Shown here: piece after piece, positions 38,101-50,636 of the stretch | How positions within the stretch are numbered: position 1 is the first letter of the stretch | How the letters are laid out: each line of letters opens with the position of its first letter | Source: Vitellaria paradoxa | Lineage: Eukaryota; Streptophyta; Magnoliopsida; Ericales; Sapotaceae | Length of the DNA: 64,000 nucleotides | Direction of reading: 5' to 3' | NCBI GenBank assembly: GCA_019916065.1 | Contig: CM034243.1 | Span: forward strand, 29,476,147-29,540,146 | Made by a program: the position numbers and the translations under genes | The notes under the pieces: generated by a model | The model's input: the letters and a program-made list of their open reading frames with translations, nothing else | What the model was told of the DNA's origin: nothing | Databases searched by the model: none

Positions 38101-40143
38101 CAAAGTGTCACCTACTTGTAGCCATATTCTAAAGCTGTCCTAAAACAATTCTGATTTTAATTAAGGGGCTGATATGTCAGGCAGTGAAAATCATCCATGG
38201 ATGAAACCAAGAGAAAATGATGTTGGGTAGCCTTGTCATAAAATGAATAATCAACACACATGGCAAGGTTTCCTTCCTGATGAAAACAGAAAGTCAACCC
38301 CTTAAGAATAATTCTAAACTCAGATATTTTATACAGGAACTAAAATAAATAGTCAACTTAAGAATAATTCTAAACTCAGATATTTTATAAAGGAACTAAG
38401 TAAATATACAACAGACAACCATAAAAAAATGAGGGGCTGTACACAAAAAATGTTAAAAATAGAATTTTATTACCAGGTCTGCGTAGTTACCTTTCTCTCT
38501 TTCTCTTCGCCCCCATAATAATCGTGATACTTCTCATAACTGAACCATTACACAGATACATTTGCACAATATTCATATATATATATATATATATGAAACA
38601 TAAGGCAAAAATGTAGATCTACAACAATGAACACAACCCAGGATCTCCAACAATAAAGTTGACTACAAGCGTTGAAGATTGAATTATCCGTACTAAATAA
38701 TGTCATTCTTTTACACATGCAACATTTAAATTCGACTGTTATTCCTGATAAATTCTACAATTCTACAAAAAAAAAAAAATGAAGGAAATGAGAGAAAACT
38801 ACAATTCCTCAAAATTCAATTTTCAATAGATGAGGATGGCATAGCACAGGCAGCTCAATAGCTTAGTATGCTAATATAATCATGGTCCAATAATGCGTGA
38901 TTAAAATACATATTAACAACAAAGAGTACATTTTTGAGTAAACTAAAATCAATGTCATGGTGTCAATGCATTCAATAATATGTTCAAAGAACTTGAAAAT
39001 TATACATATTTGTGTTTCACCAAAAAAATCTCAAATTTATAATTTCTTAGACCTTTTCTCCTAGAAGTATAATGGTTAAATTTTTATTTATTTCAAACAT
39101 TCTCCTAGAAATATAGTGGCTATGCATGCTCCATATGACTTTTTTCCCCCTTCTCTACATTTTTCTTCTTTTTTCTTCCACAGTGCTCTGAAAATCTACC
39201 TTGCAAATAATTTAGTCAGGTAGTAGACTAAACTGGCAGTTCAATTCAAAGATCAGTAAAATCAGCCAGACCAGGCAATGTAGTTCTCCACCTTGGATAG
39301 GAAAATTAATTGTGCACAATTTACTACATTTTGTTTTAAACAGACACAAATTCCCAGAAGATCAACACAACGCATAAAGGACATATAAACACGTGCAGCA
39401 ACAGTAGATTCTACTGTTTTTCCAGGTCAAAGATGAGTACTATCAGCCGGGTTGAGTGTAAAACATCTAATATTGTGATTTTACACGCAAAAATGTACAT
39501 GGACTCAAGTATGAATATCTTGTGTAAGTATGTAACCTCCCTAAACCTTAATTTATTTTAATTCAAAAGTTGGGTATTGACAAATAGTGAACTTTTAAAG
39601 TATATTTACATTATATTATAGAGGGAAATTTCGAAAAAAAAAAAACAATTAGACCAAAAATTCCATTTTTTGAATTAAAAACTTGAAATTCTAAATATAT
39701 AAACTTTTATGGCACCTACTAAATCTTCAGTTGTGCCTACTGCAAAACCTACATAGACCCAGTTGACCAAATTTTTAAAGTAAAATGCGCTTAGAATTTC
39801 AAAATTTCAGTTTATGCAAATGAATTGTCAATCCAAAAGTTTATTTTTTTTTTCCAAAAAATTTTCCCTATTACATACAGATATAAGATGCAATTTTTAT
39901 TATTATTAAGAAATTTCCTCGAAATAAATGGAATTTTTTTCTTTTCTTTTCTTTGGGGAGGGGGGGTTAGAGAATCCATGTGAAATCTTAAAAAAAATTT
40001 CTTACCACCCAATCTTTTTTTTATAAAAATTAAAAAAAAAATCTAAGTCCAAATAGATATTTAAAAATTACAAGGGCAAAAATATTTGTCAGTATAACTT
40101 GGAAGAAAAAATATAACAAAAGGAGTGGCAGAATAGCTTTCAA

Positions 40144-40230
40144 AAGGGGAAGGGGTAGGTCCGGTTCACTCACACGACTGTAGATCAAAAAACGTTTGAT
40201 CCAATGGTCCGTGGTGCACCGGACCTACCC
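40144..40230. mobile_element. Short palindromic MITE in SMT1 intron 1 (unit 2)
   Basis: Same hairpin element as in unit 1, with several one-base losses. Confidence 0.55.
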
Positions 40231-40620
40231 TTACCCTTCAAAAGGACCCGCTAGTCATTTTCAAGCATAATGAGTAGTGTGACTCAATACTGCAGAACGT
40301 AGAGCAACCACAAGAATTCATCATTACCTTATTTAAAATTACAAAAAATTTGTAAAATTTTTAATAATAATTCATGTTTATTATAATAAAAAATAACAAA
40401 TTTACAAATTATATTATTTTATCTTACTTTTTATCATTTCAAATTCTCTTATATCAAAATCTAATTGAGAAGCAAAGATGAAGGCAATAGATATCATTCC
40501 GTAGAGCATGAGATTACAAATTGAAAAATGATTACCAAACGTGACTTAGTCCACTCATCAACTCAAAAGAAGGGAAAAAAAAAAAATAAGAACCTAAACT
40601 CAAAAGAAGGAAAACAAAAA

Positions 40621-41519
40621 ATGTCAAGGGGGATAAGTTTTAGAGGGTATATAAGATAAGAGAGAATATTATTTTTAGATGGTTGGCCCACATTGATGTG
40701 ATATTTATGGAGGGAAATAAGTTTTGCTTGGTTGGGATATTTATAAATAAGAGGAGGTGAATGATGGAAAAAACAGTCAATGACCCTTTTACACTGTGGT
40801 GTCCCAAATTTGGGTTACCTATTAAATTAAACTTGGTACCCAAACTTAATTATATGTTTATCGTAATTATATAATGTGAAACAACTAGTACAAATTAATT
40901 TTAGACAAATCAATTATAATAAAGTATGTTATTAATAAATTAAACTTTATAAAATATATAAATTAGTTTCGTAGACAATAACATCCCCAATTTATCCGAA
41001 ACTTCCTTAGTCGCTTATTTTTTTCTCCTTATTTAAAAAATATCAATATATGTGTAATTTGCATAAATTTGCTGAAAAAATAATATATTATATTTGTTAA
41101 AAAATAATATTATTATCTTAAAATCACATCACCTCCTATTTGGGAAAAAATATATTTTTTTAATCACAACGACCCCCTATTTGGAAGAAAATTATATTTT
41201 TTTATTTGTATTAATATAATTTTTAATACATTTTTCATTAGAAAGAAAGAAGAATTTATTCTAATATAAAAATACATTTTGTGTGTGAGAAGGGAGATGA
41301 GAATGGACATAATGGTCCAATTTAGTTCATATAAGGAGGGATAATTTTTGGAGAGCTCAAACCCTCTCCAAAAATAATACACCTTCTTCCAATATTAAGA
41401 AAGGAGGATAATTTTTAGAGAGGAGAAATTTACTTCCCAAACCAAACAAAAACCATCACATCAAAGCTTATAAGTTGTATTATTTATGGAGGCCAATTTT
41501 ATAGCATCCAATCAGCCCC
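40621..41519. mobile_element. Harbinger-like element A in SMT1 intron 1, unit 2
   Basis: Counterpart of 14090-14986 with many isolated one-base losses. Confidence 0.58.
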
Positions 41520-41554
41520 TCAACTCAAAGAAGGTAAAAAAAAAAAAGAACCTA

Positions 41555-42486
41555 GGGGCTCGATTGGATGGTGTGAAAATTTCAGAGGATAAGTTTTAGA
41601 GGATATATAAGATAAAAGAGAATATTATTTTTAGAGAGTTGGCCCACATTGATATGATATTTATGGAAGGAAATAAGTTTGACTTGGTTTGGATATTTTA
41701 TAAATAGAGGAGGTGAATGATGGAAAAAACAGTCAAATGACTCTTTTGCCCTTGTGGTGTCCCAAACTTGATTACCCAGTTAAATTAAACTTAGTTACCC
41801 AAACTTAATTTATATGGTTATGTTAATTATATAATGTGAAACCAACCTAGTACAAAATTAATTTTAGACAAATTAATTATAAATAAATTATGTTATTAAT
41901 AAATTAAACTTTATAAATATATAAATTAGTTCGTATACAATAACATCCCAATTTATCCGAAACTTTCCTTAGTTGCTTATTTTTTCTCCTTATTTAAAAA
42001 ATATCAATATATGTGTAATTTTGTATAAATTGCTAAAAAATAATATTATTATATTTGCTAAAAATAATATTATTATCTTAAAATCACATCACCTCTATTT
42101 GGAAAAAATATATTTTTTTAATCACACGACCCCCTATTTGGAAAAAAAATTATATTTTTTTATTTTTATTAATATAATTTTTTAATACATTTTTCTATTA
42201 GAAAAAAATTATTTTTAATATAAAATACATTTTGTAGGTGAGAAGGGAGATAAGAAGGGTTATAATGGTCCAATTTAATCCATACAAGGGGGATAAATTT
42301 TGGAGAGTTTAAACCCTTTCCAAAAATAATACTCTTTTTTTCCAAGATTAAGAAGGAAGGATAATTTTAGAGGAGAGAAATTTTACTTCTCAAACCAAGT
42401 AAAAAAAATCACATCAAAGCTTATAATCAAAGCTTATAAGGATGCATTATTTATAGATGTCATATTTTGTAGCGTCCAAACAGCCC
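41555..42486. mobile_element. Harbinger-like element B in SMT1 intron 1, unit 2
   Basis: Counterpart of 15020-15949, at the same distance (23 nt) from exon 1. Confidence 0.62.
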
Positions 42487-42772
42487 TTAGAAGGAGAAAG
42501 ATTATATACTTGTCGACAGCAGAAAGAACGTCCTTTTTCTCGATCTTTCCGCCGACTCCAGAGGCGAGATCCAACGCTCCGGCTTTCGACATCTCAAATC
42601 AAATCGCTACAAACAGCGCCGAGATCTAAAAAATAACACAAAAAAACAGAAATCAACCCAGTGTGATTCAGAGCGTGATGGACAAACCCAAATCCGAAAC
42701 AGTTCAAACATCCTCGGCGAAATGTGGGTAGCCGTGTAAACTGATCGGCGCCACTACACAGAGAGAGAACTC

Positions 42773-42778
42773 TTACAT
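42773..42778 (-). promoter_or_regulatory. Start-stop upstream ORF in the SMT1 copy 2 leader
   Basis: Same ATG-TAA as in copy 1. The second mini-frame differs: one T is missing, so its ATG no longer meets the early TGA. Confidence 0.4.
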
Positions 42779-42838
42779 GGAAAGTATTAACCAGAGAGCG
42801 AGAGAGAGTGAAGCGATGAGTCAGACTGGAATTGTCCG

Positions 42839-42845
42839 TTTTATA
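42839..42845 (-). promoter_or_regulatory. Probable TATA box of SMT1 copy 2
   Basis: Same TATAAAA motif and spacing as in copy 1, followed by the same CT-rich leader. One extra base (TCCG for TCG) lies beside it. Confidence 0.5.
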
Positions 42846-43322
42846 GAGACAGAAATTTCTTTTGTAGCGGTCAAGTAAAAAAAAAAAACTCAAAAAAATT
42901 CTAAAAAGTTTTAAAAATTTTCAAATCTCTTCGATCAAAATTTGTTACTTATCATTTTAAGTTTTTTTAAATTTTTTTGGATTTCCAAACACCCGTAATC
43001 CTAGTTTGAAGACTGGGAGCTCGCAGCAGATGTAATCCTGTGCATTTTAACCCACGAGTCCCAGTGTTCCGCCTAATTGCTGACGGCAGAATTGTGTGAA
43101 AAAAGATATTTGGTGAAACTGACTTAAGTAAATTTTTTTTTTTTAATTTTCCCGTAGTACTCATTAATTGCCTACTATAAAAAAAAAAAAAAAAAAATCA
43201 GAAGTTCTATTTATACTCTAAAGTATTCATAAACAAAAAAAAAAAAAAAAGAAAAACCAAATTATCATTATACACATTGTTTACATTAACCTTAAGATAT
43301 GTTTGATAATATTTCGTATTTA

Positions 43323-44006
43323 GGGCACGATTGGATGGTGCTAAAATTTTAAGGGGATAAATTTTAGATGAGGTATAAATAAGAGGGGGTATTATTTTTA
43401 AAGGGTTGTCCCACATTGATGTGATGTTTATGGAGGGGGATAACTTTGACTTGATTTAGATGTTTTATAAATAAGAGGGGCAAAGGATGAAAAAATCAAT
43501 TAAATGACTCTTTTGCCCTTGTGGTATCCTAAACTTGGTTACTTATTAATTAAATATTAAATTGTAAACCCACTCTATTTAATTATTTTAGACAATTTGA
43601 AGTTATATTATTTATTTTCACTTGAAAATTTAATTTTTATAAATTTATTTAAAAAACTTTTTTTTTAAATATGTATTTTGATATGGTTGGTTATTATCCA
43701 ATTTTTTTAATTATGTTTATTTTGACTTGTTGGCATATCTATTATTTTTTTATTAGCATATATTTATTTTAATCAAGTTAACAATACCATTAACGAAGGT
43801 TAAAAGGTCAAAAATTTATCCACTTGAAGGGGATAATTTTTAGCTAGCCCAAACCCTAGCTAAAAATTATCCCCCGCGGAGACTAAATTTAATACCACGC
43901 AAAATCAAAACTGGAGACCGATTTGGCTGCCAAACAAGCAAAAAATGCGGGGGCCCACGGGTTAAAATTTTATGCCCCCGTGCTTTAGCGGCATCCAATC
44001 GGGCTG
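43323..44006. mobile_element. Harbinger-like element C upstream of SMT1, unit 2
   Basis: Counterpart of 16790-17470, with the same TTA flanks. Confidence 0.65.
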
Positions 44007-44826
44007 TTAATTCCGAATGATTACTGATCCGAGTTTGCTCATAGCTATTAGATGTTCATCACTTTGCTAATTTTAGAGATCTAGAAATTAGTCGAAGTGT
44101 GTATAAATTACCTTAGACATCCTGAATTATCTAAAATATATATACATGATTTTTTTTGGGTACAAGAGTTGTAATGTAAATGGGCTGAAAATGCAAGATT
44201 AACAGTCATGATTTAATTACATTTCAATAAAATATAACTTTTTATATTCTGCATCGATAGTGTTCCAATTAAATTTATTTTAACTTTTATTTTTATTTTA
44301 AAATAAATTTTAATTAAATAAAATTAGGACTATTAGATCATTATAAGAAAATCAACACCCTTTATCCATGCAGTTCAACTTCTGTAGTGTATTTTTTTAC
44401 ACTGCAACCCCTAAACACTCGATTTTTTTTGCCCTTAAAATATTTTAAAACATTTTAATAATGCTTAATATATTTTATACAAAATTTAGAATGTTAATAT
44501 TGTTTCGAGTTAAACCTTTAACTTTTTAGGGGTAGGATAAAAAAAATGAAGCATCATAAAAGTTAAAAAATATATAACAATTATTTTCATTATAAATATT
44601 CGCATAATTTTTTTAAAATCTATAGCAAACTCATCCTTAAGTTAGAATAACAAGTGGTCCCATTTGCGATGAAGGGCTCATTGAGAGTTGAGATTGGAAG
44701 AAGGGCATATTGAGGGATAAATCTATTGTCTTTTTATTTTTTAAAATTATAATATAAATAAAATTGATTTAATATTTTATTTTTATTTTTATTCAGAGAG
44801 GATAAGTTTCATCTTGAAACACACGC

Positions 44827-44950
44827 CACTCCCTTATTTGACATGTCCAAGTAAAGTGATCCTGGACGCAAAGCACCCCCCGTCCAGTCACTCCCTTATT
44901 TGGCATGTCCAAGTAAAGTAATCCTGGACGCAAAGCACCCCCCGTCCAAG
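44827..44950 (+). repeat. 62-bp tandem duplication upstream of SMT1, unit 2
   Basis: Same two-copy repeat, with period 62 again. Confidence 0.8.
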
Positions 44951-47468
44951 CCCTTTTTGACTTCGTATCCTTGTTAAGCATTTGAATTACTAATAAATTG
45001 TTTGATTAGATCCAGAGATCAAGAGAGAGGATTTTGGGGCAATCCCACCAAATTTTTCTTGTTATACGCAATATTAAGGAAATGTTTGGTTGTTGTCGAG
45101 TTGTTGGAGGGTTTATATGCTCCTTTATTTCAGGATTAAAAAAATCGAATGTTTGATTGTCAAAAAAATAGTAACAAAAAAAAATCAGAGTAAGAATAAA
45201 AATTAAAATAAAATTTTAATATTTAAGTTAGTACATTAAGAAATTAAAATTAAAATTTATTTTTTTAATATTTAGGTCCCGTTTGGTAACGTTTTTATTT
45301 TTTTGTTTTCAAAATTTTATAAACTGATAACAAAAACATGTTTGTTAATCCGTTTACGTTTTTCTGTTTCTAAAAAAATAAAAACTTAACAACAAAAATG
45401 TAAATAGAAAAAAAAGGTGTTTTAACTTTATTTTTTTTCTGTTACAAACATTTTGTCAATTCTAATACTTTATCTATTTTTGTTACATCATATTAAAATA
45501 GATTATTTTTATTCAAATATTTCTATTAAACTAAAATTATTTTTAATAAATAATAAAATTAAATTAAATTAATTAATATGTAATATCTATTATTAATTTA
45601 TTTCTAATAAATAATTACATTAAATTAGTTAATTTAATTAATAAGAAATATATTATTAAATTATTTTTAATAAATAATAAATAAAATATTTTAATTTAAT
45701 TTAATAAATAATTTAATTAATACAAATATATTTTATTAAATTATTTTTAATTAAAAATATTATAATTAAATTATTTAATTTAATTTAATTTAATAACTAA
45801 TTTAAAATAATTAATTTAATAATATTAGATATATTTTATTAAATTATTTTAATAAATATCATAATTAAATTATTTAAATTATTTTGAAATATATTTTATT
45901 CAATTATTTTTAGTAAATATTATAATTATATTATAATTAATATATTTTATATTTACTAGATTAACTGATATAATATTTATATTTTACTTAATTATTTTTA
46001 ATAAATAATATAATTAAATTAATAGAAAATATATTTATTAAATTTAATTAATTTTTTAAAAACTAATAAAATTGAATATTCTATGAAAATAAAAAATTAG
46101 TAATTATAAACAAAATTGTATTTTCAAACGTAATTTCAATTTTCATTTCAGAAAATGAAAACAGCAACAGAAAACAAAATACATAAAAATATAGGCTGGA
46201 TTTGGAGTGTTAGAAAACTCAAAAAAGCTCTATAAAACTCCAATAATCTCTATAACTCACTACAATTCTCTATCATACTTTTACTTTTCCCGCCTTTACT
46301 AATTTCAAAAAATTTTAATATTTCATTAAAAAAATAGAAAATTCGTAACAAGATTCATTGAGTGCAAAATTTATTCTTTCATAATCATAATCTTCATGTT
46401 GATTAATTAAAACATTAAATTAAAACAACGGAAGTATTAATTAAAACATTAAATTATCCTCCCATTTTTTAAAAGCACATTAAATGAATGAGAATATTTT
46501 TATAAATTCACGGGCTTTAAAGAGTTCCTTCTTTTACTGAGACCTGTTTGATGGCACTAAAAGTCACAAAAACTTACTAATTTTAACTAATTTTTATATT
46601 TTTTTAAATTGAATTTCTCCACATATTACCTTTATGTCATATATTTTTACTTTTATTGTACTTTTTGGGCTAATTTTTTGTCAACCAAACAGCCCCTAAA
46701 AATCTTCAAGTACTACATCGAATTTGAAATTTATAATTTCATAAATATCAAAATTCTTTAGTTAAGGTGCATTGATCAAATATTAGCTTAATTAGCAGAA
46801 ATTCCTTAATTAACAGAAATATTAAAATTTCTTAATTCCTTAATTTGTCAAACATGAAGCAAATATTGAAATTTCTTAATTAACGAATATTTTCAATCTA
46901 AAATCTAATGTGAAAGTATGTTTTTCAGTTTAAAAAAAAAGGTATGCTTTCATAAAAATCAAAAACCGATTTTCCCAATATATAATGATACATGCGTTTC
47001 GGAAAAATCTAACAGTCATACAAATGTGTGTTAAATAAGACTTGAGCCTCTCACCAATAAGTTTCTTTCATAAAAACCAAACAGTCAATACAAATTTCAT
47101 AAAAACCAAACAGTCAATACAAATGTATACAACAACAATAGGTGTCTTTTGAAAAAAAAAAAAAAAAAAAGAACCGTCGTACGTGTGTCTGTTGGATGAA
47201 AAAATTAAAATAAATTTAAGTTCGGCCTTTGACAAAAAAAAAAAGAAAAATCGAAGAATTATACAAATGTGTTTAGGCATTATTTGGTGTGCTAGAAAAC
47301 AAAAAAAAAAAATCTCTGAAAAATTTTAAAAATTTCTAAAAGTTATTCATTTTTTATCTCATGGCACAAATTAGGAACCCTCACTTTATCTCATTTTATT
47401 TCACTTGTTATCACTCCAAACACACCATTGAAGGGAAAATTTTAATTTAATTTAAATTATAACAATTA

Positions 47469-47827
47469 GGCTTGGTTTGAATACGAAAAAGTTAAGTTTT
47501 TAATTTTTGTTACTTTTTTTGGTCTTATATGACTTTTTTACTAAAATTTAATTTTATTCTTAAAAGTTATAATTTTTAAACATGTTAATCATATTTATGA
47601 AAGAAAAAAGAAAAATTCACGTTCATTCGTTAAAAAAAAAATTAAAAATTAGTTTTTTTTTTTGTTTTTTAACTTTTACCTAAATTAACATAAATAGTTT
47701 TTATTTTTTTTTTACAAATGTGATTCACCCAAAAAATTTATAACTTCTAAAAAAAAATAAGTTATATTGAAAACTGAATAAAAATAAAAAATAAAAACAA
47801 ATTTAATTTTGAGAACCATATGAAGCC
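47469..47827. mobile_element. MITE with TTA flanks, unit 2
   Basis: Counterpart of 20892-21249, with the same ends and TTA flanks. Confidence 0.53.
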
Positions 47828-48495
47828 TTAATTGACAGAGGCTATGGAAGTATTACTCCGAAGGGAACATGTCCACCTAAAAAAAATTATGCTATTAATT
47901 TTTTATTTTTTATTAATATCATCTTACATGTTTAATTGTACCCACCCAAGAAAAGAAAAAAATTAACTCAATGCCAATTGTGCCCATCTAAAAAGAAAAA
48001 AATTAACCTAATACCAATTATACCCACTAACGAAAAAAATAAATTTTATTCCAATACAATTGTACCTAATCTATCAAATATAATTAAAAAATATCTAACC
48101 TCACTTTAACTCTTTTCTATCTCTATCTCCTCTTTCTAACTACAGTCAAGCCCTTTTTTTTTTATTCCTCCAATATAACCCTATCAACTGTTTATGTGTC
48201 TTATAATTAGTACCCATTAGCGGCGTACTCAAGATTTGAAATTTACTTGTACTGAATAAAAGATTTAAAGATAAAGTGGATTAGATTACAAAAATTGAAA
48301 CTAGATATAAGTTAAATAAAATATTTAAAGGCAAAATAAACTAGATTATAAAAATTTCAAACGGACCAAATTTAAAAAAAAATGATATTTTTTAAATTTA
48401 AAAAAAAATTAGACCAAAGTACCCGAGGGACAGTTCATGCATGAGTCCACTTGTGGTCCTCACCCAAAAATCATTTTTTAGTTCCAACCCTTTTA

Positions 48496-48991
48496 GGCTG
48501 CATTTGGTGCAACAAAAGTTGCTAAAAATCTCTATAAAATTTTACACATTCCCGCCTTCTTAAAATTCAAAAAACGTTCAATATCTTTCCAAAAAAAGTC
48601 AATAACTAGAATTTGGTTAATCAAATAGCAAAAATTTTTTCGTCATTCTCACTATGGTCTCCTAAGCTACCAAATGACACCCACTTTGACTATTTTTTTG
48701 TGGCGCTTTTAAAAACGTTCCAACGGATTGTAAAAACATTTCCGACGGAATCATGCGGCCAATTTTCGTTCAAACGGTTTCTATAATCCGTTAGAAACCG
48801 TTTGGATAGATTGTACTGTAAAGAAGTCATAACTGCCTAATTTTTTGAATTCGTCCAAACGGAAATTCAGTCCGTCAAAACGAAATTTTACTAGTCATTT
48901 CCAAAAAATGTGGTTTGAGCTATATGCATCAAACGAAAAAAGTTTTTTTAAACCACGTTTTATCTCATTTTATTTCATTATTTGGTGCGCC
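48496..48991. mobile_element. Harbinger-like MITE with TTA flanks, unit 2
   Basis: Counterpart of 21909-22411, with the same ends and flanks. Confidence 0.66.
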
Positions 48992-49815
48992 AAACGCAAC
49001 CTTAATTGACAAAAAGATATAAGTACTTGGACAACTAGTGTGTGCAATAATGAGTTAGTTAGCAGAAGTCTCGTGATCAATCAATTGTATTCATTTTGTT
49101 CAAATTTTTTTCCCTGATTACTATTTTTTATTCTATTTTAATTGTGATTCAAACCACATTTTATCTTATTTTATCTCTTTTTTGGTGCACCAGATGCAGC
49201 CTTAATTGACTAAAAGATAGAAGTACTTGGACAACTAGTGTGTGCAATAATGAGTTAGTTAGCAGAAGTCTGAAATGCAATATTTAATACTAGTTGCGAT
49301 CAATCAATTGTATTCATTTTGTTCAGATTTTTTCCTGATTACTATTTTTTATTTTATTTTAATTGTGATTCAAACCACATTTTATCTCATTTTATCTCAT
49401 TTTTTGGCGCGCTAAACGCAGCATTAATTGACAAAAAGATATAAATACTTGGACAACTAGTGTGTGCAATAATGAGTTAGTTGGCAGAAGTCTAAAAACC
49501 AATATTTAATACTAGTCGCGATCAATCAATTGTATTCATTTTGTTCAAATTTTTTTCCTGATTACTATTTTTTATTTTATTTTAATTGTGATTCAAACCA
49601 CGTTTTATCTCATTTTATCTCATTTTTTGGTGGGTCAAACGCAGCCTTAATTGACAAAAAGATATAAGTACTTGGACAACTAGTGTGTGCAATAATGAGT
49701 TAGTTGGCCGAAGGTCTGAAAAATAATATTTAATACTAGTCGCCATCAATCAATTGTATTCATTTTGTTCAGATTTTGTTTTCCTAATTACTATTTTTTG
49801 TTTTACTTTAATTGT
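48992..49815 (+). repeat. Four-unit tandem repeat made of MITE end plus flank, unit 2
   Basis: Counterpart of 22412-23215. Units start at 48992, 49202, 49424 and 49647, with the same short first unit. The amplification therefore preceded the 26-kb duplication. Confidence 0.85.
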
Positions 49816-50019
49816 GGCACAATAAATACGAACATTTTAGAAATTACAATTTTAAGATAAATTTTTTAATTCATTATATGTGAATTGTGTTTATTGATTT
49901 GGATAAATTTCTTGCACTAATTTTTTATCCAAAAATTTTTTCTATGCTCTTACCGTGATTTTTTTGCCTTGTTAAGCAATTTTCTGTACATTATTGTTCT
50001 GAATTATAATTGTCTGTCC

Positions 50020-50400
50020 ATTATTTTACTGCACAGAAGAATAAGGTACTAATAAAATTTCTACACAATCTAAAACTGCACAGAAAATTTTTTGCCAAGT
50101 CAAAATTTGCACAAAATATTTTTTGCACTGTATTTTCTGCGTAAAAAATTATGCACAGTTTTTTTCTTGGACAGAAAATTTTGCCCTACAAAATTTCTAC
50201 ATAGAAAATTCTGCACTATGTTGTTTGCATGGTAGTTTTCTGAAAATTTTTCGCACTGCAATTTGCTGCAATTTTTTGTTCTGCTTAGCATTTTCTGCAC
50301 AGTGTAAATCCAACACTGTTTTTATTTTTATTTATTTATTTTTTTTTTTTTACAATTTTTTGCAAAATTTTTCTGCACAACTTTATTGGATAAACAGTAT
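50020..50400. repeat. Degenerate TGCACAGAAAATTTT minisatellite, unit 2
   Basis: Counterpart of 23400-23790. Confidence 0.65.
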
Positions 50401-50636
50401 GTAAAAAATAAAAATATTAAAAAATAATATATATATATATATATTCTAAACTGTATTGTTTGGGCCGATTTTTTTACATTTATATTTTTTAATATATTTT
50501 GCACTATATTGTGTTTAAAATATACTTTTTTTAATATATATGTTTATACTTTTCTAAATAAGATTATGGTCTGTGTCCCAAAATTTGAGATAGTAGCGAA
50601 CTTACTATCACTATTGTATGCTTCTCCACACTTGTG

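Larger units (their letters stand above)
31947..42592 (-). pseudogene. SMT1: Sterol C-24 methyltransferase 1, copy 2 (several one-base frameshifts)
   Basis: Same gene as copy 1, with all 13 exons present: 42592-42510, 38539-38474, 37420-37348, 37196-37112, 36997-36942, 35985-35931, 35592-35545, 35464-35381, 35237-35123, 33208-33126, 33008-32886, 32653-32557, 32010-31947. Compared with the other copies, one base is missing in exon 2, exon 3 (after GYGW-type motif residues YEYGW), exon 10 and exon 12. Two are missing in exon 9: one at the acceptor side, one in the AAA of the NNKEHQ stretch. The intron 10 donor also gains a base (GTGGAGT for GTGAGT). Exons 1, 4-8, 11 and 13 are intact, and exon 13 ends [12 protein letters not shown]. 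All lesions are one-base events and non-coding DNA nearby has the same kind of difference, so this could be a functional gene with consensus errors. I annotate it as broken because that is how the given sequence reads. Confidence 0.85.

Noticed and set aside
42594..42893. 99-codon minus-strand frame upstream of SMT1 copy 2
   Set aside because: It is the SMT1 5' UTR and promoter read in one frame; the same region in unit 1 does not keep it open.
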